In this document: positions 1 to 8,582 of the stretch, piece by piece
Layout: each line of letters begins with the position of its first letter
Position numbering within the stretch: position 1 is the stretch's first letter
Assembly: GCF_000797495.1 (NCBI RefSeq)
Contig: NZ_JTGN01000001.1
Location: 379,501-443,500 of the forward strand
Direction of reading: 5' to 3'
DNA from: Robinsoniella peoriensis
GTDB lineage: Bacteria > Bacillota > Clostridia > Lachnospirales > Lachnospiraceae
DNA length: 64,000 nt
The notes under the pieces: generated by a model
Database searches by the model: none
The model's input: only the letters and a program-made list of their open reading frames with translations
Told to the model about the DNA's origin: nothing
Translations under genes and position numbers: made by a program

Positions 1-2217
1 AGTGATTACACCCACTTTAGTAATCGTTGTTTCCTGCCCGGTTGCCGGTGTTCCTCCCGGAAGATTTTGTGGTGTACCTGACAACCAAAGATATGTATCA
101 ACACTGGATGGCGTTGCATTTTCTGCTGCAACTTTGGGAATATAATACGGGTTTACTGCATCACTGGTGTCAGCATTAACAGCTTTAAACTTTACATCCA
201 CTCCCTCCAGCTGCCCTGTCTCCTTCACTATGGTAAAGTTTGCAAAAACATCTGCGTTAGAGTGATTTGTGGTTGTGATTTTGTTGTTTCCATTCAGAAA
301 ACTCTCATCCGACCATTTGTAGGAAGCTCCGGTATACATATGGTTATAAGGATCCCACTCTTTTGCTATGGTAAAATCAAACACCATACTTCCCCATGAA
401 ATATCCATTTTGTAGACTGCCTCCAGACCTTTTTGTGAAATACGTCCCTGGACATCAATGTCAGAAGTGGCATCAGCCATATTACCGTTGTAGGAAGGAG
501 ACGGAGTCATAACCTTTTCTCCTGCAGCAATGGCAAAGGTGGAAAACATCCGGGTATAAACAATGAGATTTCCATTTTCTATAGTATAGTACTCACTGTC
601 TCTTGGATCACTGCTGATCTGATGAATCTCCTCAACCGGATTGTTTTTATCCATGAAAGTGTGATAACGGAAAACCGAATAACTGGCCTTATCTGCCAAC
701 TCTCCGGTAAGCGGAATGGAAACTGCAATCCGCACCGGTATTTCTTTCAGGGTCGTTGTTGTCGGTGTCCCACTCAGAGATGTAATGGTTTTTTCCACTT
801 TTGCATCGAAAAACTTCACGATCTCTCCCTGGGCTGCCTCTTTGATTTGTGTCTCTCCCGCAGGACTGCCAACGGTATTTGTTACCTTGAGGGTCAGTTT
901 CACAGATGCATTGTTTGACATTTCATCTGAAGTCACTCCCGCAGCAGCATCGGTAACAGGATTTTCAAAGACTTTGTTTAGATCTGCTTTATTTTCCGAG
1001 GTATTGGCCTGCAAATCCACTGTATCCTCAATTGATACATCCGTTTGTTTTTTCCAGTTTGCTGTCAGTGTAATATTATTTGTGTAGGAAGTTGCACCCA
1101 ACACCAGATTTCGGTTCAGCGTATTTTGTCCGTTAACGGACCAGCCCATAAAGGTGTGCTCAGTTTTAGTTGGATCTGAAACAGTGGTTGCCTGCCCATA
1201 AGTATGCGTGCCAGGCTTACTGGAACCATAAGCCGCTCCACTCATTCCCTCATAAGTAATGTTGAACTGTTTTGGTATCCAGCGGGCATACAAGGTAAGA
1301 TTTCCTGACATGGCCGTGGCTGTGTTTCGTGCACCTGTGCTGGTATAATACTGGTTTCCCCCTGAGGACGCAGTGTAATATCCAGTAAAGTCATAACCGT
1401 CTCTTTTAGGCGGGGTAACTGAACCCGGAAGAGAAGCTCCGCTGGTTACCGTAGCCGTGGTATTTGCAACTCCCTGATTGTTAAAAGTAAGTGTATACAC
1501 ATTTTGCTGCCACTGGGCATACAAGGTTCCATTGTAATTGCCGCTTCGGATGTAGCCGTTGCTGTCAATCATCCGGGTTCCGCCAGATGTTTGATTATAA
1601 AATCCGGTAAAAGTGTAACCGGACCTGGTGGGCGGGGTAATATAATTGGTGGAAGATGAGGAATTTGTATACAGCCAGTATGCAACATTGTTGTAATAGT
1701 AGTTCGATCCTCCTGATCCTCCATTTTTATTTAATGTTACCGTATTATAACTAGGGCCATCAATAAGAAAATTGTATGTAGTTTGAGCGGAACTGTATTT
1801 TGATGCAAAGCAATAGTAAGTCTGTCCTGCATAACATAAATATGACAGACTAAAATCCCTTCCACCGCCACTGTCATCATTATATACGAGGCTGTTATCC
1901 CTGGCGGTATCATTCCTATACCCGGTACTCGCAAGAGCATTGTACACTGAATTGTAACCGCTGGAATTCGTCAGATAAAAATATGGATCACCTTCCGTAT
2001 TGCTGTAGGAGTAAAAACGATAATATCCTGTCACACTTGGAGTAAAGGTAAACACATCCCCCGCCCAGTGAGAAGGAAAATTACAGTTCTTTACACTTCC
2101 GGCACTGATTGAATAAGAAGATAATCCCGCAGCAAATGCTGTTAAAGGGAAAATTGCCACCATTATAATAACTGCCGTCAGAAATGCAATGCTCCTTTTT
2201 CTATTTTTTTTAATCAT
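1..2217 (-). CDS. Secreted InlB-B (Listeria-Bacteroides) repeat surface protein, 3' end outside window
   Basis: The frame is open for 739 codons from the ATG at 2217 to the window edge, so the C-terminus is missing. A GGAG site lies 8-10 nt before the ATG. The first ~30 residues are a signal peptide (basic start, hydrophobic stretch, cleavage near TAFAA). Residues ~35-155 form an unassigned secreted domain rich in Tyr, Ser and Asn. Residues ~157-390 hold three InlB-B/Flg_new repeats, recognisable by TPPTRSGYTFTGFY, TPPKRDGYDFTGYY and a third ending in LTANWK. After ~390 come beta-rich segments with no family I can name. It is probably an exported adhesin or surface protein. Any anchor (LPXTG, SLH) would lie beyond the window. 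Confidence 0.8.
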   Translation of the reverse strand, partial: MIKKNRKRSIAFLTAVIIMVAIFPLTAFAAGLSSYSISAGSVKNCNFPSHWAGDVFTFTPSVTGYYRFYSYSNTEGDPYFYLTNSSGYNSVYNALASTGYRNDTARDNSLVYNDDSGGGRDFSLSYLCYAGQTYYCFASKYSSAQTTYNFLIDGPSYNTVTLNKNGGSGGSNYYYNNVAYWLYTNSSSSTNYITPPTRSGYTFTGFYNQTSGGTRMIDSNGYIRSGNYNGTLYAQWQQNVYTLTFNNQGVANTTATVTSGASLPGSVTPPKRDGYDFTGYYTASSGGNQYYTSTGARNTATAMSGNLTLYARWIPKQFNITYEGMSGAAYGSSKPGTHTYGQATTVSDPTKTEHTFMGWSVNGQNTLNRNLVLGATSYTNNITLTANWKKQTDVSIEDTVDLQANTSENKADLNKVFENPVTDAAAGVTSDEMSNNASVKLTLKVTNTVGSPAGETQIKEAAQGEIVKFFDAKVEKTITSLSGTPTTTTLKEIPVRIAVSIPLTGELADKASYSVFRYHTFMDKNNPVEEIHQISSDPRDSEYYTIENGNLIVYTRMFSTFAIAAGEKVMTPSPSYNGNMADATSDIDVQGRISQKGLEAVYKMDISWGSMVFDFTIAKEWDPYNHMYTGASYKWSDESFLNGNNKITTTNHSNADVFANFTIVKETGQLEGVDVKFKAVNADTSDAVNPYYIPKVAAENATPSSVDTYLWLSGTPQNLPGGTPATGQETTITKVGVIT

Positions 2218-2392
2218 TTCACCATCTCCTTTTTTCTATTTTGTAAAATCACCATTTGAATAGCAGCTATATCAGATATATATCTTTTTCCAATCTGATT
2301 GCATCTCATTTTTTATATCGTCCGATTGCACGCTTTTAAAATGCCGATTGCTAAATCTATTATAAAACAGCTTCCGCAAGCAAACCGCAAGC

Positions 2393-2426
2393 AAAACCCC
2401 CGAATTATGATCCATTCGGGGGTTTT
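2393..2426 (-). terminator. Rho-independent terminator of the kinase/regulator operon
   Basis: A 13-bp perfect stem (aaaacccccgaat / attcgggggtttt) with an 8-nt loop lies 37 nt past the regulator stop and before the surface-protein promoter region. The T-run on the minus strand is short (tttt), so its efficiency is uncertain. Confidence 0.75.
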
Positions 2427-2462
2427 ACTTTAAATAAACTGATATGCAATTTTACAATAGAT

Positions 2463-3266
2463 TTACATTATCTTTTTTATCCGGTTCTCCAGATATCCAA
2501 CGGTTGTTTCTGCCCATGAATACTGGGTCATATATTGTCCCATATACAGCTTAAATGCTGCTTCTTTATGGTTGAGCAAATGGTAAAAATCACAATCAAT
2601 TTTCTCAGTATCCACAGCAAAACTATTTCTGGTCTTTATAACGATATCACCGGCATTGATATTCCCCAGAGTCTTCATAAGATCTGAAATCAGATTGCGG
2701 AACTGGCTGCGCATAGCAGGGGTATCTTCTTTATCTTCCCACAATATCGCACACAGTTCTCCTGTATTTGCACTGGCACCTTTGCGATCCACCAGATATG
2801 CAAAAAGTTCTTTTGTTTTTGTATAGCGGAATTTCAGCGGTTTTTCCCCGGCAAAAACTTCAAAACTGCCAAATGTCTGTACCCGTATCAGGGGCGCTGT
2901 TTTAATTGAGACGGGATGCCGCAGATTATTCAGCTCTACCCGCAGTTCTTCTGCCCGGACAGGTTTCATCAAATAACCGCTGGCATGAAGTCTAAGAGCC
3001 TCCATCGTGTATTTGGAATAGCCGGTTACAAAAATAATGTTAACCTGTGGGCAGAGGGCTTTACATTTTTCAGCCAGCGCCAATCCACTGTAACCATCCA
3101 ATTCAATATCCAAAAAGGCAATATCTACTTTGTTGTCTGCAAGAAACGCAAAGGCCGCATCCGCTTCTGTAAACGGCGTAACATCTGCGTCCGGCTCTGT
3201 CTCCCGCAGCACCTTGATAAAGCTATTTAATGCCCGGCGTTCATCATCAACGGCAATTATTTTCAT
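2463..3266 (-). CDS. Response regulator, receiver plus SARP/BTAD-like winged-helix output domain
   Basis: 267 aa from the ATG at 3266 (MKIIAVDDE). An AGAAGGAG site sits 10 nt upstream; the longer open frame starts without one. Residues 1-115 are a CheY-type receiver: acidic pair DDE at the start, phosphoacceptor Asp in FLDIELDG, Lys in YLMKPV. From ~125 the output domain begins with VQTFGSFEVF and continues with KTKELFAYLV and an ILWEDKE segment. That is the winged-helix pattern of SARP/OmpR-like regulators, not LytTR or AraC. Its start overlaps the kinase stop by 20 nt, so the two are translationally coupled. Its targets are unknown; the surface-protein gene just downstream and its own promoter are the first candidates. 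Confidence 0.85.
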   Translation of the reverse strand: MKIIAVDDERRALNSFIKVLRETEPDADVTPFTEADAAFAFLADNKVDIAFLDIELDGYSGLALAEKCKALCPQVNIIFVTGYSKYTMEALRLHASGYLMKPVRAEELRVELNNLRHPVSIKTAPLIRVQTFGSFEVFAGEKPLKFRYTKTKELFAYLVDRKGASANTGELCAILWEDKEDTPAMRSQFRNLISDLMKTLGNINAGDIVIKTRNSFAVDTEKIDCDFYHLLNHKEAAFKLYMGQYMTQYSWAETTVGYLENRIKKIM

Positions 3267-4599
3267 ATGCCTCTGTCTCCTTCTGTGGTAAAATAATTTT
3301 CGCTTTGGTACCGGCTCCACGCTCACTTTCAATCAAGAGTGAGCCTTCACACTGCATGGCCAGGCGATCCCGTACATTATCGATGCCGACATGGGTTCGT
3401 CCGTCTGTCTTTGTTTCATACACATCAAATCCTACACCGTCATCCGTAATATCAATAACCACATCATTTCCAATTTTGCGGCTTTGTATCACCAAGGTGC
3501 CTCCTCCTTTCTTTTTGGTAATGCCATAACGCACGGCATTCTCAACAATCGGCTGCAAAGTCAGGGGCGGCAGTCGGAAATCCATATATTCCAATGCCCA
3601 TTCTACATTTAGTTTTTCTTCAAAACGTATTTTTTCCAAATATAAATAATCTTTCACATGCTCGATTTCTTTTCTGAAAGGAATTAGTCTGGTGTCTGCC
3701 AGCGAGTCCAGATTCCCCCGTAAAAAATATGCAAAATGCTCCAGTGCTTTAGATGCCATCTCCGGTTCCGTATCACACAAATCTTTGATTCCGGTCAATG
3801 AATTATACAAAAAATGTGGCTGTATCTGGGAAAGCATAATGGAAATGCGGCTCTTTTGCAATTCCAGTTCTTTCTCCATAATAGCGGTGTGAATTCTTTC
3901 GATCTCCAATTCCTTTTCACTAAGCTGATTGGCCTGCTCTGCCTGAATCAAGATATAAATACTGACTGCAACCAGAGTGTTAACCACGTGGAGAGATACT
4001 GCACCGTAAATAAAAATATGGCTGCCAGCAGCTGCCAGAGGCAAAACATAATATGCAGAAAAAGCGATTTTTTCCTTAATGTTCAGAATATGCCTAAACT
4101 TTATCACCATCCAAATGCCGGGAAGCATAGCCGCCATGCCTATGGCATTGGAAAGCCAGTAGAAATTTCCCCGATGATAAACATTAATCCCATCGATGAA
4201 GTAATACAGCGGCACAAACTGGGATATGAGCAATAAAACAATTCCTACGCCAATAATTAACCAGCATGTCTGGGCTTCTCTGGTTGCTGCTCCGCCCCGT
4301 TCCCCGATATATGCCGTAAAATAATTGATAAACGTACCAATCAGCAGGAAAGAAAACAAGAACATAAACAGATTGGAAGAACGGACCAGCAATTCTCCCC
4401 CTATCCCCTGCCATCCGTCAAACAGCCAGGAAGATATATTTGCAATCTGCAGGAAAATGTTACACAGCAGCATCTCTATGTACAATTTGTCCAGTCGGCT
4501 TTGCTTTTCACGATAAACAACCAGACATAGTATTATGATTAAAGAAATCAGCCCTCCAAAAGTCTGCAGCGCGGTATTCACAACTACTTGTATGTTCAT
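3247..4599 (-). CDS. Membrane sensor histidine kinase, HisKA_7TM/YesM-like
   Basis: 450 aa with an AAAGGAG site 8 nt before the ATG. The first ~215 residues contain six to seven hydrophobic segments and no large extracellular domain, so the signal is probably sensed in the membrane. A coiled linker (~220-250) follows. Then comes a His_kinase (PF06580) domain with phosphoacceptor His262 in QIQPHFLYNSL and a HATPase domain with N box PIVENAVRYG near 353 and DDGVGF near 400. It is cotranscribed with the overlapping response regulator. The ligand cannot be told from the sequence. Confidence 0.88.
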   Translation of the reverse strand: MNIQVVVNTALQTFGGLISLIIILCLVVYREKQSRLDKLYIEMLLCNIFLQIANISSWLFDGWQGIGGELLVRSSNLFMFLFSFLLIGTFINYFTAYIGERGGAATREAQTCWLIIGVGIVLLLISQFVPLYYFIDGINVYHRGNFYWLSNAIGMAAMLPGIWMVIKFRHILNIKEKIAFSAYYVLPLAAAGSHIFIYGAVSLHVVNTLVAVSIYILIQAEQANQLSEKELEIERIHTAIMEKELELQKSRISIMLSQIQPHFLYNSLTGIKDLCDTEPEMASKALEHFAYFLRGNLDSLADTRLIPFRKEIEHVKDYLYLEKIRFEEKLNVEWALEYMDFRLPPLTLQPIVENAVRYGITKKKGGGTLVIQSRKIGNDVVIDITDDGVGFDVYETKTDGRTHVGIDNVRDRLAMQCEGSLLIESERGAGTKAKIILPQKETEAYENNCR

Positions 4600-4695
4600 A
4601 GAAATACTCCTTTACTATAAACGCTCCTAATATGATATTAATTTTCTCAATAAATCAATGAAGTTATTTTAGCATCTGTTAAAAAAAATGTAAAG

Positions 4696-4741
4696 AAATT
4701 GATATGTATGATCTTTGCAAAAATTGATATGTATGATCTTT
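4696..4741 (-). promoter_or_regulatory. Two 21-bp direct repeats, 25-bp period, upstream of the two-component operon
   Basis: The word containing ttgatatgtatgatctt occurs identically at 4696-4716 and 4721-4741, about 100 bp before the kinase start. Tandem direct repeats are the usual binding target of SARP/OmpR-like winged-helix dimers, so this is a reasonable autoregulatory operator. The binding is inferred. Confidence 0.5.
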
Positions 4742-5188
4742 AATCAGAATGACCGGATGGTATTCTGATTCAGAAAGTTCTGTAAAAATAAATAGTGTCT
4801 CCGGCACTTCAACTCCCCTGGGCTCAGTCATGATGAGTTAGGGGGGTGGACCATTATGAAGAGATATAATATCTATTACATCCGCGTCACGACCTTGATG
4901 ACGATGAATTCAACGCAAGTCAAACTTTCTTATTACATGAAAATAAAGGGTACATTGCTTTCACAACATACCCTTTCCTTCATTCACGTTTTCCCTACTA
5001 TTTTAAACAACAAGTAATCTTTGCATTAAGAGGTTGGGTAAATCTCTCTACCCAATCGCCCACCTGATTTTTACCCAAAATACCATGATATTTTGTGATA
5101 TCCTGCAATCGTTTATATCACTTGCAAAATCAGGAAAAAACGTGAAAATACGCTATTTTTATAGTCTTATATCACTCTAAAAAATGAT
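4742..5188. other. Intergenic region with several inverted repeats, no convincing gene
   Basis: It lies between the kinase promoter region and the end of tsf. Visible hairpins: aaagggta/taccctttc around 4946-4976, ttgggta/tacccaa around 5034-5055, and a nested pair at 5063-5134 (arms cctgatttt and aaaatcagg, enclosing gtgatat and atatcac). The last is the nearest candidate for ending tsf transcription. A 53-codon plus-strand frame at 4856-5017 has only a weak ribosome site (GGGGGG before the ATG), and I do not call it a gene. Confidence 0.4.
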
Positions 5189-6121
5189 TTAGTTACCCAT
5201 CTGCTTTGCAACTTCAGCAGCAAAATCTTCCTGTTTCTTTTCGATACCTTCGCCAGTTTCGAAACGAACAAAGCTCTTGATTGTAATTTTAGCATTGTTA
5301 GCTTTTGCAACAGAATCCACATATGCTTTTACGTTCTGTTTTCCGTCTTCTGCTTTTACATAGATCTGATCTAATAAGCAGATTTCTTTTAATTCTTTGT
5401 TAATACGTCCCATTACCATTCCGCTGATGATCTTGTCATTCGCATCCGGTTTTTCATTTTTAGCCTGAACAGTTAAAATTTCTTTTTCTTTTTCGATGTA
5501 TTCCTGGTCTACTTCATCTCTGCATGTATATACAGGTTTTAAAGCTGCAGCCTGCATAGCTACGTTTTTAGCCATTTCTTTAATATCATCGTTAACAACA
5601 TCTGTTTCAACATCTACTAAAACGCCGATCTTTCCACCCATATGTGTGTAAGATGCCACGAATCCGTTTTCTTCTGTAACCTGTTTAAATCTTCTGATGT
5701 TCATGTTTTCGCCGATTACTGCGATCTGTCCTGCTAATTCTTCTTTAACAGTCTTTGTAGTATCAGCTTTCCAAGGTTCTTCCATGAATGCTTCGATATC
5801 TGCTGCATCTGTAACCATAGCCTGTGCTGCTACTTCTGCAACGTATGCCTGGAATTTTTCATTCTTTGCTACGAAGTCTGTCTCAGCATTAACTTCAACT
5901 ACAACTGCTTTCTTATCATCATCAGATACAAGAACTTTACAAAGACCTTCTGCTGCGATTCTTCCTGCTTTTTTCTGAGCAGTAGCAAGTCCTTTTTCTC
6001 TTAAGAACTCAACAGCTTTGTCCATATCGCCTTCAGTTGCTGTAAGCGCTTTTTTACAATCCATCATACCAGCGCCTGTCGTTTCTCTTAATTCTTTTAC
6101 CATTCCTGCGGTAATAGCCAT
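5189..6121 (-). CDS. tsf: Translation elongation factor Ts
   Basis: 310 aa. It is the guanine-nucleotide exchange factor that recycles EF-Tu-GDP in the cytoplasm. The N-terminal UBA-like domain is typical (MVKELRETTGAGMMDCKKAL), followed by the EF-Tu-contact motif TDFVAKNEKF and the two-part core domain. The ATG at 6121 is chosen because AGGAGG lies 8 nt upstream; the open frame extends 27 codons further without a ribosome site. It lies downstream of rpsB on the same strand, the near-universal bacterial arrangement. Confidence 0.97.
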   Translation of the reverse strand: MAITAGMVKELRETTGAGMMDCKKALTATEGDMDKAVEFLREKGLATAQKKAGRIAAEGLCKVLVSDDDKKAVVVEVNAETDFVAKNEKFQAYVAEVAAQAMVTDAADIEAFMEEPWKADTTKTVKEELAGQIAVIGENMNIRRFKQVTEENGFVASYTHMGGKIGVLVDVETDVVNDDIKEMAKNVAMQAAALKPVYTCRDEVDQEYIEKEKEILTVQAKNEKPDANDKIISGMVMGRINKELKEICLLDQIYVKAEDGKQNVKAYVDSVAKANNAKITIKSFVRFETGEGIEKKQEDFAAEVAKQMGN

Positions 6122-6247
6122 TTTATTCTTCCTCCTGAATTTGTATTTATTATTGTAACTATCATTTGCGTTAATATTCAATTCAATTGAAAATAACTGC
6201 ATAATTACATTAGTTTCTATTTTAAAATTCTACTTTACTTAAGAAAG

Positions 6248-6268
6248 TGCGCACTAAATTAGTGCGCA
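6248..6268 (-). promoter_or_regulatory. Intercistronic hairpin between rpsB and tsf
   Basis: An 8-bp perfect GC-rich stem (tgcgcact / agtgcgca, 5-nt loop) lies 25 nt after the rpsB stop. The minus-strand sequence after it has no long T-run, so it looks like a partial attenuator or a processing/stability hairpin. Confidence 0.5.
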
Positions 6269-6292
6269 TTCTCCGTTTTCTATGATTATCGC

Positions 6293-7036
6293 TTATGCTT
6301 CTACTTCTGTTTCAGCTTCTGCATCCATGAATTCTTCAGCAACATCTGCTTCTGCACCCTGGTTTGCTTCAATAACAGCATCTGCCATTTTAGAAACGAT
6401 TAATTTTACAGCTCTGATTGCATCATCATTACCCGGGATAACGAAATCAAGTTCTTCAGGATCACAGTTTGTATCTGCAATACCGATTAACGGAATTCCC
6501 AGTGTATGAGCTTCCTGCACACAGATTCTTTCTTTCTTAGGATCTACTACGAAGATTGCATCCGGGATCTTCTTCATATCTTTGATGCCGCCCAGATTCT
6601 TCTGTAATTTATCTAATTCTTTCTTTAATGCGATAACTTCTTTTTTCGGAAGAACATCAAATGTTCCATCTTCCTGCATTGTTTCAATTTCTTTTAAACG
6701 GTTAATTCTGCTCTGGATGGTTTTGAAGTTTGTAAGCATACCGCCTAACCATCTTTCATTTACAAAGTACATGTTACAACGTTCAGCTTCGCTTTTAACA
6801 GCGTCCTGAGCCTGTTTCTTTGTTCCTACGAACAAGATTGTGCCGCCTTCTGCTGCGATGTCAGAAACTGCCTTGTATGCTGTGTCTACCATACCTACAG
6901 ATTTCTGTAAGTCGATGATGTAGATACCGTTTCTTTCTGTGTAAATGTACGGAGCCATTTTAGGGTTCCATCTTCTTGTCTGATGTCCAAAGTGAACACC
7001 TGCTTCGAGTAACTGTTTCATTGAAATTACGCTCAT
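6293..7036 (-). CDS. rpsB: 30S ribosomal protein S2
   Basis: 247 aa, the normal size. S2 bridges the head and body of the small subunit. Typical segments are [11 protein letters not shown] at the N-terminus, [10 protein letters not shown], and [10 protein letters not shown] near the C-terminal domain, followed by an acidic Ala/Glu tail. The ATG at 7036 has AAGGAG 9 nt upstream; the open frame extends 30 codons further without support. It is the first gene of the rpsB-tsf unit. Confidence 0.97.
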   Translation of the reverse strand: MSVISMKQLLEAGVHFGHQTRRWNPKMAPYIYTERNGIYIIDLQKSVGMVDTAYKAVSDIAAEGGTILFVGTKKQAQDAVKSEAERCNMYFVNERWLGGMLTNFKTIQSRINRLKEIETMQEDGTFDVLPKKEVIALKKELDKLQKNLGGIKDMKKIPDAIFVVDPKKERICVQEAHTLGIPLIGIADTNCDPEELDFVIPGNDDAIRAVKLIVSKMADAVIEANQGAEADVAEEFMDAEAETEVEA

Positions 7037-7148
7037 GTTTTTTTCTCCTTTTTGGTTAAAATCCTCCGTGCATTTCACTCTTCCTCCAAAACCGGACATT
7101 CGGCACCGTCTTCGGAATCCATGCACGTGTGTTATTTTTTGCCTATGT

Positions 7149-7178
7149 AGTATAGCATATTATGGCAGCGAAAAGCAA
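7149..7178 (-). promoter_or_regulatory. Putative rpsB promoter
   Basis: On the minus strand TTGCTT (7173-7178) and TATACT (7149-7154) are 18 bp apart. This leaves a ~105-nt leader before rpsB, long enough for a regulatory leader, although I do not recognise a known one. Confidence 0.55.
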
Positions 7179-7311
7179 GGACTTTTTCGAATAATTCGAA
7201 ATATTTTGTAATATGTTCTGGGATTTTGCATATAACGAAAAAAATCCCTCCAAAGCAGCAGTGCTTTTTATTTTACACATACTGCTTTAAAGAGATCTGC
7301 TTTAATAAAAC

Positions 7312-8571
7312 TTATTCATGACGCAGCGCATCGATGGGATTCAGCTTCGCCGCTTTTACAGATGGCAGCAGACCAAAGATGATTCCGATCAGCATCGAGA
7401 AAATAACTGAGCCAATTATTGCCGGAACACTGATTGCCACTGGAATCTGCGATATCTTGGAAATCGCCTGGGCAAGTATAATTCCTGCAATAACACCTAT
7501 AATTCCTCCAAGACTGGTCAACACCGCTGCTTCCGTTAAGAACTGTCCTAAAATACTCTTTTTCTTGGCACCGATTGCTTTCTTTAATCCAATTTCACTG
7601 GTACGTTCCGTAACAGATACCAACATAATATTCATTACACCGATACCACCAACCAGAAGTGAAATACTTGCAATCCACAGGAGCTGGTTATTTGTTGCGG
7701 CACTCAGCTCTTCTTTTTCCTTTGCAATCTGCAAAACATCGGAAGCTTTGTATTTAATATTATCTGTATTGGTAACGGACGCATTTACAATGTCGGCACA
7801 CTTCTTACCAATACTGCTCATGTCATCCGTATTTTCTGCCTTCATTACTATATTCTGAGGCTCGTCATACTGATATGGAATACACCATGATGAAGTCGTA
7901 AGGTAAACAATACCACTTGCTTCATTTCCTTTATAGTTGCTATAGTCCTCCATAGAATTTATAACAGGTTCAAATTGATCACTCTTAACCACCACACCAA
8001 CTACGGTGAATGGCTCACCTTTTATTTCTATGGTTTTTCCAAGCGGATCTTCATCCTGAAACAGGCTTGTAGCCGCCGACTCATCCAGGATTGCTACTTT
8101 ACGAAAATTTTTGTAATCTTCTTCTAAGAATGGGCGTCCCGTTTTCATTATGTAACCGCAGGTGGCGAAGTAATCCAAATCAACTCCGTAGACTCCGCCT
8201 CCGTCCAAACTGGTATTCTGATGGTAGATTCCATCTGCATACGCTCTTCTTGTATATAATGATACTTTTTCAACGCCGCTTATATCACTTATTTCTTTTT
8301 TCGTCTCTTCCGAAATTACTGGCACACCCTTAGGAAGGGCGTCGTAATCGGACAGGGAATAATCATCCCAGTCACCCTGGCTTAAGCTTACCGTAACGGT
8401 ATTATTACCCCCGCCAATCAGGTTCTTTTTAATCTGCTCATTGGTTCCCTGGATTGTGGAAACAATGGATATAATAGATGCGATACCAATGATGATACCC
8501 AGCATGGTTAAAAATGACCTCATCTTATGTGACCAGATGCCCTGAAAGGACAATCGTATATTCTCTAACAC
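7312..8571 (-). CDS. MacB-type ABC transporter permease (FtsX family)
   Basis: 419 aa. It starts with GTG, placed 6 nt after AGGAGG. The layout is that of MacB permeases: one N-terminal membrane helix after the FQGIWSHKMRSFLTMLG motif, a ~220-residue extracellular MacB_PCD domain (~45-280), then three C-terminal helices with VGGIGVMNIMLVSV and the NPIDALR end. It is the last gene of a four-gene export operon and begins 11 nt after the second fusion protein. The substrate is unknown; relatives export peptides, antibiotics or lipoprotein-like molecules. Confidence 0.9.
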   Translation of the reverse strand: MLENIRLSFQGIWSHKMRSFLTMLGIIIGIASIISIVSTIQGTNEQIKKNLIGGGNNTVTVSLSQGDWDDYSLSDYDALPKGVPVISEETKKEISDISGVEKVSLYTRRAYADGIYHQNTSLDGGGVYGVDLDYFATCGYIMKTGRPFLEEDYKNFRKVAILDESAATSLFQDEDPLGKTIEIKGEPFTVVGVVVKSDQFEPVINSMEDYSNYKGNEASGIVYLTTSSWCIPYQYDEPQNIVMKAENTDDMSSIGKKCADIVNASVTNTDNIKYKASDVLQIAKEKEELSAATNNQLLWIASISLLVGGIGVMNIMLVSVTERTSEIGLKKAIGAKKKSILGQFLTEAAVLTSLGGIIGVIAGIILAQAISKISQIPVAISVPAIIGSVIFSMLIGIIFGLLPSVKAAKLNPIDALRHE

Positions 8572-8582
8572 TGTTCCACCTC

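Noticed and set aside
4856-5017. 53-codon plus-strand frame upstream of tsf
   Set aside because: Only a weak G-rich sequence lies before the ATG. It crosses a hairpin and shows no recognisable domain.
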